Below, piece by piece: positions 53,964 through 63,718 of a DNA stretch of 64,000 bases (position 1 is its first letter; each line of letters opens with the position of its first letter). The notes beneath the pieces were generated by a model. It saw nothing but the letters and a program-made list of their open reading frames with translations. It did no database searches and was not told where the DNA came from. Made by a program: the position numbers and the translations under genes. The DNA is from Erwinia_E haradaeae_A. Its GTDB lineage: Bacteria; Pseudomonadota; Gammaproteobacteria; Enterobacterales; Enterobacteriaceae. Location of the stretch: assembly GCF_900698965.1 (NCBI RefSeq), contig NZ_LR217725.1:1000937-1064936 (forward strand), written 5' to 3'.

Positions 53964-55634
53964 TTACTCACTTTTTGCAACTTTAAAGGCTTCTGCCATA
54001 GCACTAGTAAAAGTTTCCTCTTCTTGTTTATATAGTGTAGGTGTTATAACTTCTCTTGTATTAGGTTGATCCTTAGGTCGACTAGATAACAGCAAAAGTC
54101 GATTTTTACGATCAATTCCGGTAAATTTAGCAGAGATATAATCTCCAATTTTCATGATAGGAGCGGCATCTTCTGTATGACCCTCCTCTTCAGCGAATGA
54201 TAGATAACCATCTATGCCGTCATTTAATTTTACCATGATACCTTTAGGATCAATTGCCATGATATGACCATGTACAATTACACCTTTCTTGTTAGCAGCA
54301 AGGTAAGCACTAAATGGATCTTCTACTAGCTGCTTAACACCTAAAGAAATCCTTTCTCTCTCCGCATCAACTTGTAAAACAACTGTAGAAATTTCATCAC
54401 CTTTTTTGTAGTCACGCACTATATCTTCTCCTGACGTACTCCAAGATATGTCAGAAAGATGAACTAGACCATCAATACCACCTTCCAAGCCAATGAAGAT
54501 CCCAAAATCTGTAATGGATTTAATCTTTCCCTGGACTCGGTCATTTTTATTATAAGTCTCTGCAAATTTCTGCCAGGGGTTAGCTTTACATTGCTTTAAG
54601 CCTAGCGAGATACGACGGCGCTCTTCATCGATATCTAAAACCATCACTTCTACTACATCATATACATTAACAATTTTAGATGGATGGATATTTTTGTTTG
54701 TCCAGTCCATTTCTGAAACGTGAACTAAACCTTCTACGCCCTCTTCAAGTTCAACAAAACATCCATAATCTGCTAGATTTGTCACTCGACCGTTGAGTTT
54801 GATGCCTTCTGGATACCTCTTTGCAATAGCAACCCAAGGGTCTTCGCCTAACTGTTTTAACCCTAAAGAAACACGCGTTCTTTCACGATCAAACTTGAGA
54901 ATTTTAACAGTAATTTCATCCCCAACGGCAACTATTTCTCCTGGATGTTTAACGCGCTTCCAGGCCATGTCAGTAATATGCAATAAACCATCCACACCAC
55001 CTAGATCAACAAATGCACCATAATCTGTCAGATTTTTTACCACACCTGGCACTGATAAACCTTCCTGTAGATTAGCCAATAAGTGATCACGTTCTGCGCT
55101 GTGCTCGGATTCAATGACTGCTCGACGAGAAACAACCACATTATTTCTTTTTTGATCTAGTTTGATTACTTTGAACTCTAACTCTTTGCCTTCTAAATAA
55201 CTTGTATCACGAACTGGCCGTACATCTACTAGCGATCCTGGCAAGAATGCCCGAATGCCAGTTAACTCCACTGTAAAGCCTCCTTTTACTTTCCCATTAA
55301 TAACACCTATAACATTTTTCGAACTAATATAAGCTTCTTCTAATACAACCCAGGCTTCGTAGCGTTTTGCTTTTTCACGCGACAATACTGTCTCTCCAAA
55401 ACCATCTTCCACTGCGTCTAGAGCGACGTCTACCTGATCACCTACACTAATTTCTAGTTTACCCGCTGCGTTCTTAAATTGTTCTACAGAAATCGTAGAT
55501 TCCGATTTTAAACCCGCATCTACCAAAACAACGTCTTTGTCAATTGAGATCACAACACCACGTATGATAGACCCTGGGCGAGTTTCAGTTGTTTTTAGAG
55601 ATTCTTCAAATAATTGAGCAAAAGATTCAGTCAT
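53964..55634 (-). CDS. rpsA: 30S ribosomal protein S1
   Basis: S1 binds mRNA upstream of start codons and is needed for most initiation. Six S1/OB repeats are recognisable; repeats 3-6 carry clear segments such as GAFVDLGGVDGLLHITDM, GCFVELEEGVEGLVHVSEMD and GIFIGLEGGIDGLVHLSDIS. I place the start at 55634 (MTESFAQLFEESL), giving 556 residues (E. coli 557). An ATG five codons upstream is less likely: GAAG before the chosen ATG matches the weak E. coli site. The sixth repeat and tail are the most divergent. Confidence 0.97.
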   Translation of the reverse strand: MTESFAQLFEESLKTTETRPGSIIRGVVISIDKDVVLVDAGLKSESTISVEQFKNAAGKLEISVGDQVDVALDAVEDGFGETVLSREKAKRYEAWVVLEEAYISSKNVIGVINGKVKGGFTVELTGIRAFLPGSLVDVRPVRDTSYLEGKELEFKVIKLDQKRNNVVVSRRAVIESEHSAERDHLLANLQEGLSVPGVVKNLTDYGAFVDLGGVDGLLHITDMAWKRVKHPGEIVAVGDEITVKILKFDRERTRVSLGLKQLGEDPWVAIAKRYPEGIKLNGRVTNLADYGCFVELEEGVEGLVHVSEMDWTNKNIHPSKIVNVYDVVEVMVLDIDEERRRISLGLKQCKANPWQKFAETYNKNDRVQGKIKSITDFGIFIGLEGGIDGLVHLSDISWSTSGEDIVRDYKKGDEISTVVLQVDAERERISLGVKQLVEDPFSAYLAANKKGVIVHGHIMAIDPKGIMVKLNDGIDGYLSFAEEEGHTEDAAPIMKIGDYISAKFTGIDRKNRLLLLSSRPKDQPNTREVITPTLYKQEEETFTSAMAEAFKVAKSE

Positions 55635-55797
55635 ATTGGTAATCTTCAAGATTCTTGCATTTAACGTCCACCTATCATCCTAATACGTGGGTTGGTTCAT
55701 ATTATCCATGGCATCCATAACACAGAGTGAGATGTATATTTTTGTTGAGCTGTTAAGTGTTTAGACCCTGTTCAATTAATATACTGCCTACTAACAC

Positions 55798-56472
55798 TCA
55801 TGTTAGTTTTGTGCGCACATAATGTAATGCTATTTCAGTTACTTGATTTCTTGGTATGTGGGTTGAATTAATTATCAAAACATCATCTGCCAAGAGCAGT
55901 GGTGCAATAGAGCGATTACAATCACGTTCATCGCGTTCTTGCATCTGAGATAACAGTGCATTAAAATTAACATTAACACCGTTTTTGTGCAACTGTAGCA
56001 TACGTCGATTAGTTCTCACCTCTAAATTAGCATGAAGAAAAATCTTTAAAGGGGTGTCTGGAAATACTATTGTCCCCATATCACGACCATCAGCGATCAA
56101 CCCAGGAAACTTACGAAAACTACGCTGAAAACTAAGCAATACTTTACGAACATGAGGAAATAAAGCAATCCGAGATGCAAGATCACTAACTGTCTGACTA
56201 CGAATTTGCATAGAAATATCTACTCTGGCTAACATTACTTTCAGAGCGCCATTGTTAAATAAAAACTGTACATCAAGATTATCAGCCAGTGAAACAATAG
56301 CCTTTTCCGAACTGACATCTACCTGGTGATGTAATGCTAATAAGGCTAATACTCTATAAATAGCGCCAGAGTCTAAAATGTGCCATTTTAGCTCCTGAGA
56401 CATCGCTTTACATAAGGTGCCTTTTCCTGAGCCACTTGGGCCATCTATCGTAACAACAGGAGCAAAAATCAT
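55798..56472 (-). CDS. cmk: Cytidylate kinase
   Basis: Phosphorylates CMP and dCMP. The P-loop GPSGSGKG is at residues 11-18, the CMP-binding IADGRDMGTIVFPD segment is intact, and QERDERDCNRSIAPL forms the lid region. The length is 224 (E. coli 227). It is 163 bp upstream of rpsA in the same direction, as in E. coli. Confidence 0.97.
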   Translation of the reverse strand: MIFAPVVTIDGPSGSGKGTLCKAMSQELKWHILDSGAIYRVLALLALHHQVDVSSEKAIVSLADNLDVQFLFNNGALKVMLARVDISMQIRSQTVSDLASRIALFPHVRKVLLSFQRSFRKFPGLIADGRDMGTIVFPDTPLKIFLHANLEVRTNRRMLQLHKNGVNVNFNALLSQMQERDERDCNRSIAPLLLADDVLIINSTHIPRNQVTEIALHYVRTKLT

Positions 56473-56999
56473 TATGATAATTCTCTTGCATAGCTCTCTA
56501 TCTAAAAATTAAAAATAGTTATGCTGACTATCCTTAAAAAATGCACATCTATTCTATTGAGAGTCACTTGATGGCTATTGAAGATTTTGAAAATTTAACC
56601 TTTAAAATGCTCACGATCTCACTATAGCTCACTATCTCAGTTATTATGATCAGATCACTTGATAGAATCATTTCCATCTATTAATACATCCTCGCATCCT
56701 TCCTTGTCAATGCACTACAGATTATGCACTCTCTCATGCAAAGTACATAGATTTTTTCTAAAAATTTTCTAAAAATCTAAAAAAATATACTGATTTATCC
56801 TGATAACTATACTTATGCTAACTTTACTTAAGTGTGCATAAAGTCACTTTGATAGTCATTGATTGTGTCTGTCTAATCTGTCTAAATATAGGTCGATCAG
56901 TATTGTATACCTCACTTGTCAGATTGACATACTTCATGCACCTTGAGGTAGTGATAGGTATTATTATCGGTATACATAGGTTCTATAGTTTGCTAAGAT

Positions 57000-57030
57000 A
57001 TTGCTAAGATAAGATATGTATCTTAGCAAT
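57000..57030. repeat. Perfect 12-bp inverted repeat
   Basis: Arms 57000-57011 and 57019-57030 around a 7-nt loop; the left arm sequence TGCTAAGATA also occurs just upstream as a direct copy. Confidence 0.75.
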
Positions 57031-57120
57031 TCACTAAAAATTATAATATGATCAGCGAATTATCACATGATTAGCTGAGAATGATAATATATTTTATAAG
57101 TTATATTTGATAAGTTTATA

Positions 57121-57161
57121 TATACTATATATATAGTATACATACTATATATATAGTATAT
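57121..57161. repeat. Duplicated AT palindrome
   Basis: A 20-bp perfect palindrome (57121-57140) is followed after one base by a near-copy containing an 18-bp palindrome. Confidence 0.8.
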
Positions 57162-57550
57162 ACTGAAATTAAACTATACTAAAATTAGACCAGCTACCTG
57201 ATAGATCTAAGACCTATAATCTGAGTAGTTCTGATCTGTTTTAAAATATCAATTTTACGATATATGCTGCATTTTCGCTATTTTCTATTGTATATAACAG
57301 ATAGTTTTTATTTTGATCTGATAATTTTGTAATTATTTTAAAATATCATCAGGTTCACACCTGTGATACAAATCCTCTGTTCTGTAATTCAAACTCCTCA
57401 TAATAACATGATATTGATTTTAGTATAAAAAATATTGTTATCTCAACTTGAATGATTATGAATAGATTGTTTTCAAGAGCCACTTTAACATGACATTTTA
57501 GGCCTAATTATTCGCCATTTTTCTTTAATTTGAATGTCCTGTTTGTTAAT

Positions 57551-57580
57551 GTAACATTATAAAACAGGCTATAATGTTAC
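57551..57580. repeat. Perfect 11-bp inverted repeat
   Basis: Arms 57551-57561 and 57570-57580, 8-nt loop AAACAGGC. No T run. Confidence 0.75.
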
Positions 57581-57789
57581 CTTGAGATATCTCTCATCTT
57601 ACTATTAAGATTTACCATTAAGAATGAATAAAAATATAAATAAATAACGTTATATCATGTAAAATAAAATTATATCATGTAATGTACATATACTATGGTA
57701 TATCTGGTTATGTGCCTAATATTAATTGCTAGCTAGCTCTATGGCTAGGATGATTAGAAAATTATTCATAATACTGATTCATAATACTG

Positions 57790-57842
57790 ATAGATAGATA
57801 ACAATCATAGATAGATACAATCTATGATTGTTATCTATCTAT
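57790..57842. repeat. 23-bp perfect inverted repeat over the serC stop
   Basis: Arms 57790-57812 and 57820-57842 are exact reverse complements with a 7-nt loop. The right arm covers the serC stop codon (57835-57837) and the last two codons. It may act as a 3' stabilising hairpin or terminator for serC, although no T run follows on the minus strand. Confidence 0.85.
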
Positions 57843-58923
57843 GATGACGATATTCAAAGTCAATCATAAAATCAGTGAGCTTTCTTACTCCAGACAATGG
57901 CATGGCATTATATAATGACGCTCGCATGCCCCCTGCTATCTTATGACCTTTCAAGGCATGTAATCCTGCGGAAACCGACTCTTCAAGAAAACGTATATTT
58001 AATGTTTCGTCTACAAGGTAGAATGGTATGTTTATACGTGAGCGATTATTGCATACCACATTGTTATGATATAAATTGCTACTATCAATTGTCTTATATA
58101 AGAGATCTGCTTTAACCTTATTGAGTTTTGATAATTCTTCAATCCCACCTTGTTTTTTTAACCATTTAAATACTAAACCAGATAAATACCATGCAAATGT
58201 AGGGGGGGTATTAAACATGGAGTTACTTTCTGATAGCACTGTATAATTTAAGATTGAAGGTAATTCATTACGCGCCTTACCAAGAAGGTCTTCACTTATC
58301 ACTACCAGTGTCAACCCGGCAGGGCCAATATTTTTTTGTGCTCCAGCGTATAAGACACCATATTTACTGATATCAATTGGCGTCGAAAGAATCGTTGAAG
58401 AAAGATCCGCTACGACAGTTTTTCCACGAAAATCTGGAGTCTCATGAATAGCAACACCTTCAATAGTTTCGTTTGGGCAAAAATGTACATAAGCAGAATC
58501 ATCTGAAATACTCCAACTTTCCATCGGAGTAATAGCTTGCAGACCGTTAATGGATATTTTAGCATTAATGATGTTAGGTTCGCAATATTTTTTGGCTTCT
58601 CTAATAGCATTTATTGCCCAGTGCCCACTATTAATGTAATCCGCCTTAGTATTGTTGCCTAATAAATTCAATGGAATTGCAGAAAATTGCGCACGCGCCC
58701 CTCCATGGCAAAATAATACTTTATAGTTATTTGGAATATTTAGAAGATCCCTAAAATCTGTTTCAGCCTCCTCAGCAACTTGCATGAATTCTTTACTGCG
58801 GTGGCTTACTTCCATTATAGAAATCCCTATGCCATTCCAATTAAAAAATTCCCTCTGGGCATGACGCAGGACTTCTGTTGGTAACATGCCCGGCCCAGCA
58901 CTAAAATTAAAAATTTGATTCAT
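57835..58923 (-). CDS. serC: Phosphoserine/phosphohydroxythreonine aminotransferase
   Basis: PLP enzyme of serine and vitamin B6 biosynthesis. The start at 58923 (MNQIFNFSAGPGMLP) gives 362 residues, the same as E. coli; the 17-codon extension upstream has no family match. The PLP lysine is in AGAQKNIGPAG, near residue 198. FCHGGARAQF, MFNTPPTFAWY and GGMRASLYNAMP are conserved. aroA, its usual operon partner, is missing downstream. The 3' end lies within a 23-bp inverted repeat. Confidence 0.96.
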   Translation of the reverse strand: MNQIFNFSAGPGMLPTEVLRHAQREFFNWNGIGISIMEVSHRSKEFMQVAEEAETDFRDLLNIPNNYKVLFCHGGARAQFSAIPLNLLGNNTKADYINSGHWAINAIREAKKYCEPNIINAKISINGLQAITPMESWSISDDSAYVHFCPNETIEGVAIHETPDFRGKTVVADLSSTILSTPIDISKYGVLYAGAQKNIGPAGLTLVVISEDLLGKARNELPSILNYTVLSESNSMFNTPPTFAWYLSGLVFKWLKKQGGIEELSKLNKVKADLLYKTIDSSNLYHNNVVCNNRSRINIPFYLVDETLNIRFLEESVSAGLHALKGHKIAGGMRASLYNAMPLSGVRKLTDFMIDFEYRHHR

Positions 58924-59478
58924 TCTTATAACAATCCTTGACAAATTAATCACACTAATCAGATAGCCAAACATTTGTCAAGTATAGCACCTACTATAGC
59001 AGGTTCGGGTATAATAATTATTATTATGGCCATGTCGTTAAGAAAATACGATTTATTACTGTATCGTCTAATACATAGCCATCGCCTAAGTTATGCTCTC
59101 ATTTCTGATCATCACAATAATTTTTTCGGTTGAAACTACAAATTACTATCCTAAATATTTTAAATATTAACTTTTAACATATATCACTTATTGATATCTT
59201 CACATGCTCATTACCTGAACATTATTCTAATATAGCTATCTAGCTAGAGAGATTGTAATGAAATATTCAAATAATAGAATTATTTGTTCATACTAGAAAT
59301 ATTGCTATCCTTTATATCCTTTGCACAACTGCACAATACATTAACCTGTTATTATGATACTATGATTTGACAAAACTTATAAACGTCGCCTCATGGGCTG
59401 TTGAATTAATAAAAATTAATTTCTTACTATTGACAAGTATTTGCAAAATATATTATTTTAGATTATGAGTGCGTACAT
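58924..59478. promoter_or_regulatory. Divergent region serC-hemW
   Basis: No gene. Presumably it carries promoters for both genes; I cannot place them with confidence. Confidence 0.4.
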
Positions 59479-60615
59479 ATGTTGATTCTGCCTAATTTAA
59501 GTCTCTATATTCACATCCCTTGGTGTGTTAAGAAATGCCCATACTGTGACTTTAATTCGCACGTATTAGTTGAGGAGATTCCAGCAGATCAGTATATACA
59601 GCATCTTTTAAACGATCTTCGCTTAGATATACCGCTGACTTCCAACCGAAAGATTGATACGATTTTTATCGGTGGCGGGACTCCTAGTCTACTCCATGTT
59701 AAAAATATACAATATCTTTTGGATGGAGTACGTGAAAGTTTAGAGTTATCGCAGAATGCAGAAATTACAATAGAGGCCAACCCTGGAGCATTAGAGGTAG
59801 ATAGATTTCATGGTTATAAAAATGCCGGCGTAAATCGGATTTCACTTGGTGTGCAAAGCTTTCAAGAAGATAGTTTAACGCAATTAGGTCGTATGTATAG
59901 CGCACACGAAGTAGAAACAGCAGTACACACCCTTACTTCTTTAGATCTGCGCAGCTTTAATATAGACCTTATGCATGGATTACCAAATCAGTCTCAGAAA
60001 AAAGCACTCTACGATCTTCGAAAAGCGATAGCACTCAATCCACCGCATGTATCATGGTATCAATTAATGATTGAACCATGCACCTTATTTTCTGCAACAG
60101 TTCCACAATTACCAGACGAAGATGAGCTTTGGAGAATTTTCAACACAGGCCATAAACTGCTCAGAGTTTCCGGTTATAAGCAGTATGAAATATCATCATA
60201 TGCCAAACCTAATTATGCTTGTATACATAATTTAAATTATTGGCGATTTGGTGATTATATAGGAATCGGTTGTGGCGCTCATGGAAAGTTAACTCAGCTC
60301 AATGGTTCTATTATTAGAACTAGTAAAACTCGTCATCCGCGGAAATTTATGTCTGGTCATTATCTGTGCAAACGCTTCGCGGTTCCTAATTGCTCAAAAC
60401 CTCTTGAATTCTTTATGAATCGATTTCGCTTACTAGAAGCGATACCCCGCAATGAATATGCATATTATACCGGCCTATCAGAAGATAGCATTCGATCTCC
60501 AATAGAGATAGCAATAAAAAAAGGTTTTTTAATAGAAACCGATAAATTTTGGAAAGTGACTAAACAGGGACAATTATTGCTTAATTGTATGTTGGAATTA
60601 TTTTTAACAGATTAA
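59479..60615 (+). CDS. hemW: Radical SAM haem chaperone HemW
   Basis: HemW binds haem and an iron-sulfur cluster and is thought to deliver haem to respiratory enzymes. It was long annotated as oxygen-independent coproporphyrinogen oxidase-like, but lacks that activity in studied species. The radical-SAM motif CxxxCxxC is C16, C20, C23, followed by GGGTPS at 65-70. NLDLMHGLP-type and HNLNYWRFGDYIGIGCGAHG segments are typical. 378 residues, as in E. coli. In E. coli it follows the yggS-yggT cluster; here it is isolated. Confidence 0.95.
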   Translation: MLILPNLSLYIHIPWCVKKCPYCDFNSHVLVEEIPADQYIQHLLNDLRLDIPLTSNRKIDTIFIGGGTPSLLHVKNIQYLLDGVRESLELSQNAEITIEANPGALEVDRFHGYKNAGVNRISLGVQSFQEDSLTQLGRMYSAHEVETAVHTLTSLDLRSFNIDLMHGLPNQSQKKALYDLRKAIALNPPHVSWYQLMIEPCTLFSATVPQLPDEDELWRIFNTGHKLLRVSGYKQYEISSYAKPNYACIHNLNYWRFGDYIGIGCGAHGKLTQLNGSIIRTSKTRHPRKFMSGHYLCKRFAVPNCSKPLEFFMNRFRLLEAIPRNEYAYYTGLSEDSIRSPIEIAIKKGFLIETDKFWKVTKQGQLLLNCMLELFLTD

Positions 60616-62155
60616 TATACATCCATGATGGTATCATTTCATAATTTAGATTCTGACGAAGCAGGTATGATTATGAATACATTTTGCCCTTTTTAGGGTA
60701 TCAGCGCACTTATCAAAAACTATATACATTATAATTAGCATAAAAAAATCTTTTTTATTAGAAATACTGCATTAAAAATACAGTATAATATCTCGAATCA
60801 GATTTTGCATGATTTTTTACTACATATTTCTTCTTTAAATCTAAGTTTTAACATGCGCATAAGAACAACATAATAATAAAATAACGCCGGACATATACCC
60901 TTGCGCTCAACATGGCCTATTGTCTATACAATACCATTGTTGTATGTTACACATAACATTATGATCTAATAATCGATAAAAATTTTATTATGCAATTAAT
61001 CTCAATACAAGATTGACTGCATGAGATTTTATGGTTAAACTTTCATTGTTAAATCGTTATGATGGTTAACGTTATGGTTAGTTATAAACGTTATGGTTAA
61101 CTATAAAAGTATAACGCTAAGCTCTAGTCAGGTTATCTGCTCCTAACTAAGCATGACTTTAAGTCAATAACAAATAATATAAATTCAGCAATATTTAATA
61201 TTTATTGCATTCTACAATAAATTCGTATCCACAGATATAATGTGATATCTATAGTTTTATTACCAATTGATTGCAAATGACTAAACACATCACTTAAAAA
61301 ATCATGACAATATTCGCTGATATGCCCAGTATACTAAATAACTATTTAGCTAAATAGTAAGATTAGCAAGATATTATCTTTTATATATAACCCAACAGTA
61401 ACCCAACAGTTTTTATATATAACCTAACAGGTATATCATACAAGATAATGATGTCGTAGTTATAATTATATCGCAATATCGTAGTTATCACATTTATCAC
61501 ATAAGTTAGTTAAAAACTGGCTGATGACCAGCGTAGAAAAATATAGTACATAGCATAAAGTGACTGAATATTTCAGATAGACGATCAGGGTATCAATACA
61601 GTCCACCCCTACATTGCATTCAAGAAGTTACAGGAAGATTTTTACTTCATGATTATACACTCATTGAACCTATAAGCGTGCGTAAATCATGGATTTACAA
61701 CAATATGTAAATAAAAATTATTTTTCAACTACATAGCGTCATTGGTCATCACCATGTGCCATCTGCTAGTTTAAAGTAAGAAAATGAGTAGACACTCATC
61801 ATCCAGCTATACACATAATAAGTTGTCTGTTCTGAGTATATGCCTGGGATCAGCCCCTAAGGTAGGCCATACCTAACGGGAATAGCGCGCCATATTCAAT
61901 TAAAAGCGGGGTTATGACCATGTTGCACGTGCTGCGCGCTAATATACTAATTGAAAGCATATATGTATCTATCATCAGATGGCAGCACGAATAAACCAAG
62001 ATCAGCTAGCTGTAGCTAGCTGATCTTGGTTTATTCGCTGATTTTTATCGCAAAAATATTATAAATGCATTTAATTTAGTTTAATTAAGTTACAGCAAAT
62101 TTAATTTAATTAATTAAAGCCATGAGTAGATTATCAATCTAGGCGGGAATCTTCA
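60616..62155. other. Gene-poor region hemW-smg with a structured GC-richer block
   Basis: 1.5 kb without a recognised gene. Most is AT-rich, with tandem TAACCCAACAG-like copies near 61390-61430. The block about 61840-61945 is GC-richer and contains an 8-bp stem TAGCGCGC/GCGCGCTA (61883-61890/61934-61941). The 24-bp palindrome at 61988-62037 follows. dprA, expected before smg, is not readable. Confidence 0.5.
61988..62037 (+). repeat. 24-bp perfect inverted repeat, 2-nt spacer, then T run
   Basis: Arms 61988-62011 and 62014-62037 are exact reverse complements around GT. CTGATTTTTATCG follows, so on the plus strand it resembles a very large intrinsic terminator. No intact gene ends before it. 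Confidence 0.88.
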
Positions 62156-62449
62156 ATGTTTCTATCCTCTAATCCCCTATCGATGCGTGTTTATACTATA
62201 GCCGAAAAGCAGCTGCTAGATGTTCACTGTCGTGGTTTTATGCTATTCCTGGAGCAGATTCACGTATTAAATTTAGAAACACGTGAGATAGTTATCGAGC
62301 GTATTATGGCGCTTGATACTCTTGATCTTCAGATAGAAGACCTAAAGTGGGTTGTGCTTATGGTTCTTTTTAACACCCCTGGCTGTGAAAGTTCTTACAA
62401 AAAAATGGAAGAATTAATTTTTGACTTAAATGAAAGAGTGGTTCATTAA
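62126..62449 (+). pseudogene. smg: Smg family protein, N-terminal part lost
   Basis: The frame aligns with about residues 63-157 of E. coli Smg (157 aa) from DYQ onward, including NPLSMRVYT, CRGFMLFLEQI, LNLETREIVIERIMALD and DLKWVVLMVLFN. Homology begins just after an in-frame TGA at 62123; the first 60 or so residues are gone and replaced by AT-rich DNA. The first ATG is at 62156, with AGGCGGG 8 bp before it, so a 97-residue C-terminal protein might be made. The C-terminal part looks undamaged, so recent truncation or retained partial function are both possible. Smg's function is unknown. Confidence 0.85.
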
Positions 62450-63140
62450 TTATTACTAACGAAGATAGAACTTAAACATATAAGTTTATTAAATAGTTTA
62501 TGATAAAGCATTCTCCTAAAATTGACGAGTTTTCTTGTAGATAAAAGCCTCACTATGCATTATATGATATACCTATCTTCTCGAAAACAAAACATAGCAT
62601 ATATTAGGCATCACAAACTTGTATTACTCTAATTGTCTAATTTACTGACAATATCTGGCCGTTAAAATTAAATACAAAGCTACTGTATTATCACAAATAT
62701 CACAAAAAATAAATATACAGAATCTAGCAATTAATTATAGTCGAAGGTGTTAGAGATACTATTGCGCATTGTAATATAATTAAAGAAAAAAATTATTGTT
62801 ATGTGAAACCATTATTACAGACCTGAGTGACTAATAACTCAATTAATGAGTTACTAATAACTCAATTCAGTAAGAGGACCGTCTTAAGCTTAAGAAAAGA
62901 CATGCTAACTAACATGCACTGTTAGTGCAATCACGCACCTAACATACAGATTTCTAGTATCTTAAATCACAACCAATAATAAATCATACATTATATATAT
63001 ACTATATACAGTCTTTTACTCTTTATTGTTGACCCATTAAACAAATATGCTACGCATATACCACATGCATATACACATCATATGGTTTTGCACAGCATCA
63101 TGTTTACTTTACAGATTCTCTAGAGGTCACTAGCGTAATA
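62450..63140. other. Intergenic region smg-tsaC
   Basis: yrdD lies here in E. coli and is not visible. A 15-bp direct repeat occurs at 62830-62844 and 62853-62867. Otherwise AT-rich. Confidence 0.55.
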
Positions 63141-63701
63141 ATGAGTCTTATCATGCATTCCCTGTTACAATGCGCTACCTATGTAGGTAATGCCTTAGTC
63201 ATTGCTTATCCAACTGAAGCGATGTTTGGGCTGGGTTGTAATCCTGCTCAGAAAAAAGCCGTAATGCGTTTGCTTACCTTAAAGAAACGCTCTATCAAAA
63301 AAGGCCTCATTCTCATTGCCGCTAACTATGAACAATTGATTCCTTGGGTTGCTGATGAGCAATTATCATTACAGCAAAAAGAGCTAATCTTTTCTACCTG
63401 GCCCGGCCCAGTGACGTGGATACTTCCTGCACGCAACATGGTGCCATATTGGTTAACAGGAGGGCTAAGTACACTGGCAGTGCGGGTTAGTAGTCACCCT
63501 TCTGTTATTGATTTATGCCTTGCATGTAATACAGCGCTGGTTTCAACTAGCGCCAATATCACTAATCATCCCCCTTGTCGCTATTCAACAGAATTATTCG
63601 AACAATTTGGACATAACTTTCCAGTATTAGCAGGTGAGATAGGTTGGCGAATGCATCCATCTGAGATACGCAGCGTATTTACTGGTGAGCGTATACGCTA
63701 A
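63141..63701 (+). CDS. tsaC: Threonylcarbamoyl-AMP synthase
   Basis: Makes threonylcarbamoyl-AMP from threonine, bicarbonate and ATP for the t6A modification of ANN-decoding tRNAs. VIAYPTEAMFGLGC (residues 20-33), KKGLILIA, WPGPVTW, LAVRVSSHP and STSAN are intact. The length is 186 (E. coli TsaC 190), the short form without the YwlC C-terminal domain. The ribosome site is weak; a second ATG lies four codons in. The stop codon falls inside a 28-bp palindrome. aroE does not follow within the window. Confidence 0.95.
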   Translation: MSLIMHSLLQCATYVGNALVIAYPTEAMFGLGCNPAQKKAVMRLLTLKKRSIKKGLILIAANYEQLIPWVADEQLSLQQKELIFSTWPGPVTWILPARNMVPYWLTGGLSTLAVRVSSHPSVIDLCLACNTALVSTSANITNHPPCRYSTELFEQFGHNFPVLAGEIGWRMHPSEIRSVFTGERIR

Positions 63702-63718
63702 TACGTATTAGCGTATAC
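63691..63718. repeat. 28-bp perfect palindrome over the tsaC stop
   Basis: Two 14-base halves (63691-63704 and 63705-63718) are exact reverse complements with no spacer. The tsaC stop TAA is at 63699-63701. No T run follows. Confidence 0.85.

Larger units (their letters stand above)
56473..57834. other. Gap at the expected aroA position
   Basis: In E. coli serC is followed by aroA, then ycaL and cmk-rpsA. Here 1362 bp lie between serC and cmk, about the length of aroA (1.28 kb), with no readable remnant. It holds perfect inverted repeats at 57000-57030 (12 bp), 57551-57580 (11 bp), duplicated AT palindromes at 57121-57161, and the serC-end hairpin. Confidence 0.55.

Noticed and set aside
58924..58974. 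17-codon N-terminal extension of serC
   Set aside because: No family match; the MNQIFNFSAGP start at 58923 aligns with E. coli SerC.
61840..61945. Candidate tmRNA or RNase P RNA
   Set aside because: No match to the conserved ends or core motifs of either RNA.
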